Source: Flavobacteriaceae bacterium
GTDB taxonomy: Bacteria; Bacteroidota; Bacteroidia; Flavobacteriales; Flavobacteriaceae
Direction of reading: 5' to 3'
Length of the DNA: 64,000 nucleotides
Assembly: GCA_947451475.1 (NCBI GenBank)
Contig: CANFZC010000002.1
Span: 27,508 to 91,507 of the forward strand
In this document: positions 55,543-63,845 of the stretch, in pieces
Numbering within the stretch: the first letter of the stretch is position 1
How the letters are laid out: each line of letters begins with the position of its first letter
The notes under the pieces: generated by a model
Seen by the model: only the letters and a program-made list of their open reading frames with translations
Database searches by the model: none
What the model was told of the DNA's origin: nothing
Program-made: the position numbers and the translations under genes

Positions 55543-55947
55543 TTATTTATTAAGATTACATTGGTCCAATTTTAATTCACCTAGAAGGTCATCGTATCCT
55601 ACGACACGTCCTTTTATAGTTACCGCTTGCCCTTCTTTTAAAGAAGCATCTGCTGCTATTAAATTACAGTTAACGCTTTCATCTAAAATTACCTCCTTAT
55701 TATTAACAGAAGTGATGGTTCCTGATACTGCTACTGGTTTTTCTAGGTACTTTTTATTTGATGCTTCCGTATTGGCTGTGAATTCGGCTACAATATTTTT
55801 GGTTGTTATCGTGAACGCTGCGGCTTCAGATTGCACATCTCTTTTACCGTAACTGTACACTAAATAATTTTTTACATAAGGAAAAGCTACGACTCCTGCT
55901 ATCACTAGCAAAATAAGCACTACTACTATTTTATTCTTTTTTTTCAT
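55543..55947 (-). CDS. Membrane-anchored OB-fold protein (tRNA_anti-like)
   Basis: 134 residues. A single N-terminal membrane helix (KIVVVLILLVIAGVVAFPYV) leaves a ~110-residue extracytoplasmic part with an OB-type fold: EKPVAVSGTITSVNNKEVILDESVNCNLIA, then GQAVTIKGRVVGYDDLLGELKLDQCNL. It matches the tRNA_anti-like OB-fold family by eye. In Bacteroidota such small OB-fold proteins occur next to YceI/DUF5777 genes. Two Cys in the mature part could pair. First gene of the five-gene operon, with 14 bases to the barrel gene. Confidence 0.75.
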   Translation of the reverse strand: MKKKNKIVVVLILLVIAGVVAFPYVKNYLVYSYGKRDVQSEAAAFTITTKNIVAEFTANTEASNKKYLEKPVAVSGTITSVNNKEVILDESVNCNLIAADASLKEGQAVTIKGRVVGYDDLLGELKLDQCNLNK

Positions 55948-56273
55948 TTGTTATTCAATCACTTTAAATTTCTTCTGACTACTAATTTTGTTTAATGAAT
56001 TCACTTTTATTGGATGTTATTTTTTAAACAGACAATCCCATTCAAACCCTACCCAACTTCTTGAAAAAGTTTCGACAAAAGCAAAATAAAATAGATAAAA
56101 AGGCCTTTTATGCTGTTATAAGTACTTTTTTTCGTTCAATAACAACAAAATTAAAATACCTTAAACACTTAATTTACAGCTAGTAAGAACGTTAAACAAG
56201 CAAAGTTAACAATCTCCTAAAATAGTTTTCTTAAGTTTTGCTTAAGAAGAATAAAAAACAGTGTACTACTAAA
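55948..56273. other. Intergenic region upstream of the redox operon
   Basis: 326 AT-rich bases. An 8-bp perfect inverted repeat TTCTTAAG / CTTAAGAA (56228-56248) lies just downstream of the radical SAM stop and may be a weak terminator. On the minus strand a near-consensus TAGGGTTTG (one base longer than TAnnTTTG) lies nearer the OB-fold gene. No gene is seen. Confidence 0.45.
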
Positions 56274-58475
56274 TTACAAATGCAATAAACCAAACGCATT
56301 TAGGGATTTAATGGATTTGGAGAACCAGAATAGTTCAAAGTCGGGAAACTGCGTTTCGAAATCGGCTTTTAAATGAGCAAAGGTAGGTTGGCTTTCCTTT
56401 AAGGTTGTTACATTATCTTTTTGAATTCTTATAGAATTCAAAGTTTTTAGGAGCCACTCCCCTTTGTCCTTCTCTATAGTAATTTCGATTGCGTCTTTTT
56501 TATCTTGAAACAGCAGGTGCATCATTTCCCAGGAGGTTCCTTTCTTGGATTTCGTAAAGACCTCAACTTCGGGTTGGTTTCCCAGCCAAATTACTTTGGA
56601 GGAAGGTTTTATTGAGAAGTACTCTTCTGTTTCTAGCGCCGATTGGATAAAATTGGGTTTTATCGTAGTTCCCGGGATTTTGAAATCGAACCACTCTTTT
56701 AAATCATAGTCTAGTCCGATTCCATGCATGAAGTTGAAGAGTGACTTTTTAAGTCCGAAGCTGAATTTATCGTGGTCTATTCCGGTTTTGTCTATGAATA
56801 GAACATCATTATTGGCAAAGGAAATCTCGTTGAGTTGCGGAATAACACCAAACTCTTCGGGATTCATTCCGACAGGACTATGAGCGGTCATGGCGAATTG
56901 GTGCCAGAAACCTGATTGAACGATACCTAATTCGAACAATTGACGAACCATTTCGAGGCTGTCTATGGTTTCTTGAACGGTTTGCGTAGGATATCCGTAC
57001 ATTAGATAGGCATGCACCATGATACCAGCTTCGGTGAAATTGCTTGTTACTTGTGCCACTTGCGCTACGGTAACCCCTTTTTTGATCAGGTCTAATAATC
57101 TATCGGATGCTACTTCTAATCCGCCGCTGACGGCTATACATCCACTGGCTTGCAGGAGCATGCAAAGGTCTCGAGTAAAGTTTTTCTCGAAGCGGATGTT
57201 GGTCCACCAAGTAACTGTTAGTTTACGTCTTATGATTTCTAGGGCAACTTCTCGCATAAGTGCTGGAGGCGCTGCTTCGTCTACGAAATGGAAGCCACTT
57301 TCTCCTGTTTGTTCAATAAGTTGTTCCATGCGATCGACAAGAGTCTTTGCGGCTATGGGTTCGTAGAGTTTGATATAATCAAGCGAGATATCGCAGAGGG
57401 TACATTTCCCCCAATAGCAACCGTGTGCCATGGTTAGCTTATTCCAGCGACCATCGCTCCAGAGGCTGTGCATGGGGTTGGCAATCTCGATTACCGAGAT
57501 ATACTGCTGCAGGGGTAAATCGGAATAATCAGGGGTCCCTACTTCGCTTTGTTTGTAATCAGGTTTTGAAGTCGAATTTAGATACACTACTTCGTCATTT
57601 ACAAGACAGAACGTTCTTTTAAATTCTTCTTGAATCGCTGGCTGTGTAATGGCTTGGTATAGTAATTCAATGGGGCGTTCGCCATCATCAAGTGTAATAA
57701 AATCAAAGAATTGGAAAACGCGTTTATCGTTTAGTTGGCGAAGTTCGGTATTTGGGAATCCGCCGCCCATGGCTATTTTTAGGGTAGGATGTTGTTCTTT
57801 CAGGAATTGGGCACAACGAAAAGCGCTGTAGAGATTTCCTGGGAAGGGCACTGAGAAGCACACCAATTTGGGTTGTACTTCCTTAATTCTTTCGCTTAAA
57901 ATCTGCAAGGCTATACCATCAATATAGGTCTTGTCGTATTGCAGGGAAGCGTAGAGTTCGTCAAAGCTATTGGCACTGCGTCCAAGGCGTTCGGCATAGC
58001 GGCTGAAGCCAAAGTTTTCGTCTACACATTCGATGATGAAATCGGATAAATCTTCTAGATATAAAGTGGCTAGGTGTTTGGCTTTATCTTGCATTCCCAT
58101 GGTACCGAAAGCCCATTCCATATCGTCTAATTGGTCAAATCGGGACGCTTCTGGGAGGAAGTTACCGCTACAGATTTGCCTTGCGAGGGTATGATTTTTC
58201 CCTTGTAGGAAAAGCATAACGGCCTCGATGGTATTGCTGTATACTTCGTGTAATTGTGCGATACGCTGTGCATTGGCTGATTGAGGTGCTGCTGCTGCTT
58301 TAAAAACGTCGACTAAGCCCTCTTTAGAAAACAGTTTGTTAATCACTTCGATTCCCAGGTCCATTTGATAGGATGGAATGTTTTTGGTATTGAGAAACCC
58401 TTTCAAATAGGCCGTTGCGGGATAGGGCGTATTGAGTTGCGTAAAGGGAGGCGTAATTAAGAGTAAGTCTTTCAT
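56274..58475 (-). CDS. B12-binding-type radical SAM protein
   Basis: 733 residues. Residues ~1-310 are a cobalamin-binding-type Rossmann region (LLLITPPFTQLNTPYPATAYLKGFLNTK; VCFSVPFPGNLYSAFRCAQFLKE; IAMGGGFPNTELRQLND). The radical SAM domain at ~340-580 has the cluster motif in HGCYWGKCTLCDISLDY, which is CX4CX2C rather than CX3CX2C, then FHFVDEAAPP, SGGLEVASDRLL and AYLMYGYPTQTVQ. A ~150-residue C-terminal domain has no clear match. Similar proteins appear to form a conserved family of unknown substrate. It is isolated, with its own promoter element, and no precursor peptide is apparent beside it. Confidence 0.8.
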   Translation of the reverse strand: MKDLLLITPPFTQLNTPYPATAYLKGFLNTKNIPSYQMDLGIEVINKLFSKEGLVDVFKAAAAPQSANAQRIAQLHEVYSNTIEAVMLFLQGKNHTLARQICSGNFLPEASRFDQLDDMEWAFGTMGMQDKAKHLATLYLEDLSDFIIECVDENFGFSRYAERLGRSANSFDELYASLQYDKTYIDGIALQILSERIKEVQPKLVCFSVPFPGNLYSAFRCAQFLKEQHPTLKIAMGGGFPNTELRQLNDKRVFQFFDFITLDDGERPIELLYQAITQPAIQEEFKRTFCLVNDEVVYLNSTSKPDYKQSEVGTPDYSDLPLQQYISVIEIANPMHSLWSDGRWNKLTMAHGCYWGKCTLCDISLDYIKLYEPIAAKTLVDRMEQLIEQTGESGFHFVDEAAPPALMREVALEIIRRKLTVTWWTNIRFEKNFTRDLCMLLQASGCIAVSGGLEVASDRLLDLIKKGVTVAQVAQVTSNFTEAGIMVHAYLMYGYPTQTVQETIDSLEMVRQLFELGIVQSGFWHQFAMTAHSPVGMNPEEFGVIPQLNEISFANNDVLFIDKTGIDHDKFSFGLKKSLFNFMHGIGLDYDLKEWFDFKIPGTTIKPNFIQSALETEEYFSIKPSSKVIWLGNQPEVEVFTKSKKGTSWEMMHLLFQDKKDAIEITIEKDKGEWLLKTLNSIRIQKDNVTTLKESQPTFAHLKADFETQFPDFELFWFSKSIKSLNAFGLLHL

Positions 58476-58491
58476 AGTTTTCTACGGTCAA

Positions 58492-58499
58492 CAAATTTA
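58492..58499 (-). promoter_or_regulatory. Probable -7 element of the radical SAM gene
   Basis: Minus-strand TAAATTTG matches TAnnTTTG, 17 bases before the ATG. No clear TTG at -33. Confidence 0.45.
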
Positions 58500-58669
58500 G
58501 TTTAACTTTTTATAGATAACTAAGATTGAGGGTTAGAAAAATAGCAAAATGTAAGAATAAAAGTTGTAGTACTTGTAATAATAAGCTATTAAAGCATTGT
58601 AAAAACGAGCGTAACACCAGAGAGAGTAAGCGTTATCAATATCTTAGCTAAAGCTTATCCTAGTGGTAT

Positions 58670-58735
58670 CTATGAAGTAAGTATGGACTAGGTATGGAGT
58701 AACCATGGAGTAAGTATGGAGTAAGTATGGAGTAA
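58670..58735. repeat. Tandem 11-bp repeat (six units)
   Basis: Six contiguous units of the form GTATGGAGTAA with a few changes, in the 382-base gap (58476-58857) upstream of the radical SAM gene. The period equals that of the array at 6549-6592; both units contain TAT followed closely by AGTA. Apart from this, the -7 element and the terminator at 58778-58817, the gap holds nothing I recognise. Confidence 0.85.
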
Positions 58736-58777
58736 CCCCTACTTTATTACATACAAAACACTTTAAATCAATACATT

Positions 58778-58817
58778 AAAAAAAGGCAAGCCTACTGTAG
58801 GCTTACCTTTTTTTTGT
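58778..58817 (-). terminator. Terminator after the DUF4369 lipoprotein gene
   Basis: A ~15-bp stem (AAAAAGGCAAGCCTA / TAGGCTTACCTTTTT) with one mismatch and a CTG loop. A-tracts on the plus strand are T-tracts for the minus-strand transcript. Confidence 0.7.
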
Positions 58818-58857
58818 AAGAATTTGAATTAATGTCGAATTGTATTTTTAAGGGAGA

Positions 58858-59571
58858 CTATCTTCCGTCTTTTTTTCTAGCGGCGATGAAATCGTTTAAT
58901 TTTTTACCGTAGAGCGATTTAGCCACTTTTGGGGACATTGACTTTTGGATGGTATCTAGGAATTTCAGGTTGATGTCGTAGATTTCGGCTAGGGTTACAT
59001 AGGGTGCTACTTCGTGGTCACCGTGGTTTACCGCAAAATTGGTAGTGTAAAGGTATTTTCTTTTGGTGATGCTTTTTTGCTCCTCTTCAATTCTATTGAC
59101 TTCCTCTGTATTTTTATCTTTAAAGGCATTGAATTTCTTTTCAATTAAAGTGAGGTCTTGGTCTACATATCTTGAGACTACTTTTTTGTACTCGTCGTAT
59201 AGTTCTTGATTTTTAGAACCTGTTATTTTGGCATCGGCGGTGAAGAAATCGAGGGATGTTTCGATATTCATTGTTCCTTTTTCAGCAAAAAACGGAATGT
59301 TATTATCTAGAGAATTACTCACACCCCTATCTAGGAACAAGTAGAGCATTTCTGGTGACTTTAAATCCAGTTCGCTGGAGAAATGGGCATCACCATTTAT
59401 TTTTATTGTATCGAGCGCTATTAACTTATTTTCATTAATTCGTTGGATATACAAGGTTCCTTTTTTTAGTCCTTTAATATAACCCGTCAACAAGAAATCT
59501 TTGGTTTGTTTTTTATCGGAACAAGAGACCAATAAAATTACTGATAAGAAGGCTAGGAACGATTTATACAT
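58858..59571 (-). CDS. DUF4369-domain lipoprotein
   Basis: 237 residues. Lipoprotein signal with LVSC at ~15-18. Residues ~28-115 match DUF4369 (FLLTGYIKGLKKGTLYIQRINENKLIALDTIKINGDAHF), which in Bacteroidota usually precedes a TlpA-like thioredoxin domain. Here the rest is a charged helical region (YKKVVSRYVDQDLTLIEKKF ...) and no CXXC or thioredoxin fold follows. It is therefore the single-domain form. Role unknown; presumed periplasmic or outer-membrane anchored. It has its own terminator and follows the M61 gene's terminator. Confidence 0.8.
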   Translation of the reverse strand: MYKSFLAFLSVILLVSCSDKKQTKDFLLTGYIKGLKKGTLYIQRINENKLIALDTIKINGDAHFSSELDLKSPEMLYLFLDRGVSNSLDNNIPFFAEKGTMNIETSLDFFTADAKITGSKNQELYDEYKKVVSRYVDQDLTLIEKKFNAFKDKNTEEVNRIEEEQKSITKRKYLYTTNFAVNHGDHEVAPYVTLAEIYDINLKFLDTIQKSMSPKVAKSLYGKKLNDFIAARKKDGR

Positions 59572-59600
59572 GATCTTATTTTTTTTGGCAATAATACTAA

Positions 59601-59637
59601 AAAAAACCTCAATTTGAGTGTCAAATTGAGGTTTTGA
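59601..59637 (-). terminator. Terminator after the M61 protease gene
   Basis: A perfect 15-bp stem (AAAACCTCAATTTGA and its complement) with a GTG loop and a T-run on the minus-strand transcript. Confidence 0.85.
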
Positions 59638-59656
59638 ATTAGTTTGTCACTAGGGT

Positions 59657-61519
59657 TTATCCTTTTAACCAAGCATTGTTTAGTTTTTCTTTGGCAGTAT
59701 CGGACATTTTGTATCCTTCTACTTCCATGGTGGATGGTTTTACTTTACCTGTTAGGGTTTGTACAGTCCCTTCTCGTCTTATTTTGACACTGATGGCGTC
59801 ATCGGTTTGCCAATTTTGAGCACCGATAATCATATCATAGATATTATCTAAATTATAGGCTTTATCGTTGATGGCAAGAATTACATCACCCCCTCTTAAT
59901 CCTAGACCGTTCATGAAATCATTCAGTTCTGTTTCGGGAATGATTACAATTTCTTTATTGTTAGGATTAATGGTTATGTAGGGTGTTGATTGATCTTTTA
60001 AGAATGGATTACCCGGTAGGGTAACTTTGGTTTTGGTTACCCCCATTTTGCCGAAATACTCGTCGTAGGGAATTGGGGTATTACCCGCCACATAGGTTGC
60101 TAAAAATTGGCCCACTTCAGGATAGGTTAAGGCCGTTATTTTTGCAAATAATTCATCGTCATTGAAGGGTTTGGTTGGTCCGTATTCTTTAGACAGTTTT
60201 TTCATTAAATCAAGGATTCCTCGTTCGCCGTTACTTTTTTCGCGGATGATTATATCGATACACATTCCGATTAGAGCTCCTTTTTCGTATACATTAAGGT
60301 ATTGTTCTTTATAAGGAGACACTAAAACATTGGCGCTCATTTCGGTAAAAGGCATGGTATCGTTTAGGTTTGATGCATTAGAAATCTTCCCAGCCATCCT
60401 TTGATAAAATTCATCAGCCGTTATTAATCCTTGATTGATTTGGAATAAGTTGGCAAAATATTCTGTACACCCTTCATACATCCATAGATGTTTTGACATT
60501 TTAGGATTATTGTAGTCAAAGAATTGAATTTCCTTAGAATGAATACTTAAAGGCGTAACGGTATGGAAAAATTCGTGAGATACCACATCTTTTATTTGTT
60601 CGCCCAGATCTTCAGCTGGCATTGCTTCTGGGAAGCAAACAGAGGTTGACGTATGGTGTTCAAGAGCTCCATAACCTTTTGCATCGTTTTCATTTTCTGC
60701 TAAGTACAGTAGGACTGTATATCTTTTATTGGTATTGATTGAACCTAAAAAGGCTTTTTGGGCACGCATGGTTTTTTCTAAGTAAGGCAATAGGGATTTG
60801 GCAGAGTGCACTCCGTTAGGTGAATAAACACTGAACAAGATTTCCATACCGTCTACCGTAAATTTTTCGAAATCGGGTTTGGCATACATGATTGGGTTAT
60901 CGACAAGATCAAAATAACGTGAGGTCACAAAATTGTCGACAGTATCACTTTTATCTAAATCTACCATAGAAGTAGCTCCAAAAAGAGAAGCTGGATGTTT
61001 TATAGTAACGTTGTATTTTATTTCTTTATTATTCTCAAAATAGCCCACAAAACAATGGTTGTTTAGCATGAAGCTTTTACTTTCTAAAATAGTACTTCCT
61101 GCCGGTGAGAAGATATCGTCTTTTCCGAATCCGGTTCCCTTTTCGGAATCGTAGGTATCATTTACCCAATAAGTCACTTTGGCTAATGCCTTAGCTTTTG
61201 AAATGGTCCAAGAATTATCATCTGACTTGGTTGTAGCTATTTCTTTGCCTTTGCTATCATAGGCTTTTAAATCGTCAATAAGTTTCCCATAGTTGTCATA
61301 GGAATAAGTACCCGGAACTGTTTTTGGGATGTGGAAAACTATTTCATTAGACGTGAATTTAGGGGGTGTAATGGTCACCATTACTTTATCCTCTTTCACT
61401 TGATTTAAATCGATACTTACTTTAAGTTCTGTCGTTTTTGCTGGGGCTTTTTTTTGTGCCGACACATTCCCATTGGAAAGAGTTAAAGCTAATAAGGCAC
61501 TAAGAATTAGTTTTTTCAT
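59657..61519 (-). CDS. M61-family metallopeptidase with PDZ domain
   Basis: About 620 residues from the internal ATG, which gives the signal peptide MKKLILSALLALTLSNGNVSAQ; the track's longer start is TTG. The M61 glycyl-aminopeptidase core has the zinc site VSHEFFHTVTPLSIHSKEIQFFD, with the third ligand in MYEGCTEYFANL. A C-terminal PDZ domain (~530-610; LGLRGGDVILAINDKAYNLDNIYDMI) recognises peptide ends. This architecture (N-terminal domain, M61, PDZ) is conserved in Bacteroidota and secreted. A -7-like TACATTTG lies just upstream. A perfect terminator follows. Confidence 0.92.
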   Translation of the reverse strand: MKKLILSALLALTLSNGNVSAQKKAPAKTTELKVSIDLNQVKEDKVMVTITPPKFTSNEIVFHIPKTVPGTYSYDNYGKLIDDLKAYDSKGKEIATTKSDDNSWTISKAKALAKVTYWVNDTYDSEKGTGFGKDDIFSPAGSTILESKSFMLNNHCFVGYFENNKEIKYNVTIKHPASLFGATSMVDLDKSDTVDNFVTSRYFDLVDNPIMYAKPDFEKFTVDGMEILFSVYSPNGVHSAKSLLPYLEKTMRAQKAFLGSINTNKRYTVLLYLAENENDAKGYGALEHHTSTSVCFPEAMPAEDLGEQIKDVVSHEFFHTVTPLSIHSKEIQFFDYNNPKMSKHLWMYEGCTEYFANLFQINQGLITADEFYQRMAGKISNASNLNDTMPFTEMSANVLVSPYKEQYLNVYEKGALIGMCIDIIIREKSNGERGILDLMKKLSKEYGPTKPFNDDELFAKITALTYPEVGQFLATYVAGNTPIPYDEYFGKMGVTKTKVTLPGNPFLKDQSTPYITINPNNKEIVIIPETELNDFMNGLGLRGGDVILAINDKAYNLDNIYDMIIGAQNWQTDDAISVKIRREGTVQTLTGKVKPSTMEVEGYKMSDTAKEKLNNAWLKG

Positions 61520-61705
61520 TACTAAAAAGTTAAATTTTTTTGAATAAGACCACAAATGTACTACAATGTTACAGTTGATTTTAACATTTAAGTATTGATT
61601 AACTAAAAAGAATCTTATTAATTTTTTCTAGGAATCACCTCCTATTATGGGGATAGTATTCCAAGGGTTCAATGGTAAAGCGAAAGAACTCGGAAAGGCT
61701 TATAA

Positions 61706-61740
61706 ACAAAAAGACTCTTGAGGTTCAAGAGTCTTTTTGT
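61706..61740 (-). terminator. Terminator after the DUF2805 gene
   Basis: A perfect 16-bp stem with the core AAGACTCTTGA, a GGT loop and a T-run on the minus strand. It touches the stop codon of the preceding gene. Confidence 0.85.
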
Positions 61741-62015
61741 TAATCAAATTTATTTTTAATATAGTATTTACTATCTAAATCGTCATCAAAATCGTCAATA
61801 ATTGGTTTTGGCTTTGGTTTACTTCCTGCCGCTTTCTTTTTCCAAAGTTCAAAACTATCTTTGGACAATCGTTTTCTCATTAATTCGGTTACTTCATTTT
61901 CGGTAAGGCCAAATTCTTCTTTTAAAACTTCAAAAGGTTTACGTTCCTCTTGAGCCATACTGACAACTCTTTCTAATTGTTCGTTGTTCAGCTCTCCTAG
62001 TTTACTTTTTTTCAT
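61740..62015 (-). CDS. DUF2805 (TIGR03643-type) small protein
   Basis: 91 residues, soluble and charged. LNNEQLERVVSMAQEERKPFEVLKEEFGLTENEVTELMRKRLSKDSFELWKKKAAGSKPK is the DUF2805/TIGR03643 pattern: a helix-turn-helix-like repeat followed by a basic RKRLSxxSFxLWKK segment. The tail is acidic (DDFDDDLDSKYY). The N-terminal helices look like a winged or simple HTH, so nucleic-acid binding is possible, but the function is unknown. It stands alone, ending at its terminator. Confidence 0.85.
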   Translation of the reverse strand: MKKSKLGELNNEQLERVVSMAQEERKPFEVLKEEFGLTENEVTELMRKRLSKDSFELWKKKAAGSKPKPKPIIDDFDDDLDSKYYIKNKFD

Positions 62016-62218
62016 TTCTGTAAAAGCATTTTTAATAAATAGATATCAACTGATTGGTTTGTTTTTCAATATTAGTAAAAAAAATAATTAGTTTGTAAAC
62101 AAGGCCCAATATTTTTTACGGAGGCAGTCCTTTGCACATTAAATAAAATATGGGGAAAGTATCGAACAGATTACATTTTATAGCTTTGGTTTCTATTTGC
62201 GATTCCGCAAAAAGTACC

Positions 62219-62821
62219 TTACTTTATAATTCGGAACGTTAGATTTATTCGGGGTCCGATGGGTTTGGCTGTTTTGGCTATTTGATGTTTCCAAAAATGC
62301 TGGGTCGCACCTTTCATTAACAGTAAGCTCCCGTGTTCTAAATTAATTTTTAGTTTTTGATCTTTTAGGGAGTTGTGCTGTAGGTGAAACGTTCTTTCGG
62401 CGCCGAAGCTTAGGGAGGCGATGACGGGATTGCGTCCTAATTCCCTTTCGTTATCGGCATGCCAGCCGTTACTATCTTTACCATCACGGTAAAGATTGAG
62501 TAATACTGTCGTAAAGTTTTCATGGCAAGACTCTTCCAATTCATTTTTGATGAACATTAATAAGGGATTCCAGTTGTGGGGTTGCATTACCACATTTGAA
62601 TAGGCATAGGATTTGCCTTCATTGCCGAAGAGCGCCGTTAAACGAGGTTGGAAATGCGTTTTACCATATACTGTAATTTGGTCTTGTTGCCATGGGATTT
62701 CGTCTCTTAGTTTGCCGAATAACTCAGTGGCGCGTGCCTTATCAAAAAAATCTGGGTAGTATTCTATACTTGCATCGGGTACAGTAAAGGTGATTTTTTC
62801 TTTTGGGAAAAGTGAATTCAT
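62219..62821 (-). CDS. AlkB-type 2-oxoglutarate/Fe(II)-dependent dioxygenase
   Basis: 200 residues. AlkB landmarks are the substrate region PRLTALFGNEGKSYAYS, the iron ligands in NGWHADNERELG (HxD), the distal His in GATQHFWKH, and the 2-oxoglutarate Arg pair in GPRINLTFRII. This family removes methyl or etheno lesions from DNA or RNA bases by oxidation. The length and the PHNW and GWHAD segments resemble bacterial ALKBH2/3-type proteins, rather than the E. coli AlkB with its longer N-terminus. It follows the DMT permease by 13 bases. Confidence 0.93.
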   Translation of the reverse strand: MNSLFPKEKITFTVPDASIEYYPDFFDKARATELFGKLRDEIPWQQDQITVYGKTHFQPRLTALFGNEGKSYAYSNVVMQPHNWNPLLMFIKNELEESCHENFTTVLLNLYRDGKDSNGWHADNERELGRNPVIASLSFGAERTFHLQHNSLKDQKLKINLEHGSLLLMKGATQHFWKHQIAKTAKPIGPRINLTFRIIK

Positions 62822-62834
62822 TCTTTAGCCGTCC

Positions 62835-63743
62835 TTATTTTTTTAGCTTGACATTCATTAAGACAATCGCCAAAAGAATTAATGCTATGCCTATCCATTG
62901 CGAAAAAAGCACGGTTTCATTAAGAAAAACAAACGCCATAGTCACAGAAACAGGGAGTTCTAGGGCTGCTACAATGCTTCCTAATCCAATACCTGTTAGA
63001 GGAAAGCCCGCATTTAAAAGTAAGGGCGGAATTACTGTCCCAAACAAGGCAATTAGGATACCCCACGTATAGAAAATATCGTAATTGAAAGGTGTATGTT
63101 GTGTGGCCATTAAAAATACAAGAACCACAAGAGCTCCCCCTAAGAGCATGTATAAGCTCCTTTGAGCGGATGAAATGGAAAGTGCGATTTTATTGGCGGC
63201 ATACATGGTTGTGGTGAATGATGCTGCGGCTAGTAAACCAAGGGTAATTCCTCTCCAATCGAGTGTAGCTTGGGTACTTAAGAGTTTGGTTGCCAAGGTA
63301 GTTCCGATTAGCACGACCAGTACGGCAACAATTTTGGTTGAAGATGGGCGTTTTTTATCTAAAATTGTTTCTAGTAGTACCCCCATCCAAACGGTTTGCA
63401 TCAATAATACTATCCCTATTGATACGGGGATATATGTAACGGCCAAGTAATAAAAAATACTCGTTAGGCCGGTCGAGGTTCCAACCACCATTAATTTTTT
63501 AATGTCGGCAAGGGACGCTTTGGGGGTTATTTTCGGACGAAACTTTGTTTGAAAGAAATGGAGTAAACCAACTACTAGTATTCCGATTGTAAACTGGGCA
63601 GTAATAACTTCTGCAGGGGTATAATGGAGTCCGGCACTACTGGTATCGGCATAGGCTAACTTCACAAAGGTTGCCAGCATACCGTAACTAGTGGCACCTA
63701 GGCCCACTAAAAAAACTCCCTTTAACACTTTGTTACTTGCCAT
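62835..63743 (-). CDS. DMT/EamA-family transporter
   Basis: 302 residues with about ten hydrophobic segments in two EamA repeats (KGVFLVGLGATSYGMLATFVKLAY; later LLGGALVVLVFL). The start of repeat 2 (ITLGLLAAASFTTTMYAANKIALS) and the final NETVLFSQWIGIALILLAIVLMNVKLKK are typical. Members export amino acids, nucleotides or other metabolites; the substrate cannot be assigned. It precedes the AlkB gene by 13 bases and likely shares its transcript, with no obvious functional link. Confidence 0.9.
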   Translation of the reverse strand: MASNKVLKGVFLVGLGATSYGMLATFVKLAYADTSSAGLHYTPAEVITAQFTIGILVVGLLHFFQTKFRPKITPKASLADIKKLMVVGTSTGLTSIFYYLAVTYIPVSIGIVLLMQTVWMGVLLETILDKKRPSSTKIVAVLVVLIGTTLATKLLSTQATLDWRGITLGLLAAASFTTTMYAANKIALSISSAQRSLYMLLGGALVVLVFLMATQHTPFNYDIFYTWGILIALFGTVIPPLLLNAGFPLTGIGLGSIVAALELPVSVTMAFVFLNETVLFSQWIGIALILLAIVLMNVKLKK

Positions 63744-63764
63744 ACTACATTTTTAAAAAGTGGA

Positions 63765-63772
63765 CAAAGATA
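63765..63772 (-). promoter_or_regulatory. Probable -7 element of the EamA-alkB operon
   Basis: Minus-strand TATCTTTG matches TAnnTTTG, 22 bases before the EamA start. No clear TTG at -33. Confidence 0.45.
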
Positions 63773-63809
63773 GAGAAACAAAAGGCACTTTGGAACTACT
63801 ACAAAAACA

Positions 63810-63838
63810 AAAACCATCACTGTACTAGTGATGGTTTT
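63810..63838 (-). terminator. Terminator after tRNA-Thr
   Basis: A 12-bp stem AAAACCATCACT / AGTGATGGTTTT with a GTACT loop and a T-run, 8 bases downstream of the tRNA 3' end on the minus strand. Confidence 0.8.
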
Positions 63839-63845
63839 TTTATTG

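Noticed and set aside
58670-58735. Repeat array considered as a CRISPR
   Set aside because: Units are 11 bases with no spacers, and there are no cas genes in the window.
62155-62241. Small plus-strand ORF beginning MGKVSNRLHF
   Set aside because: About 30 codons, overlaps the 3' end of the AlkB gene on the other strand, no supporting feature.
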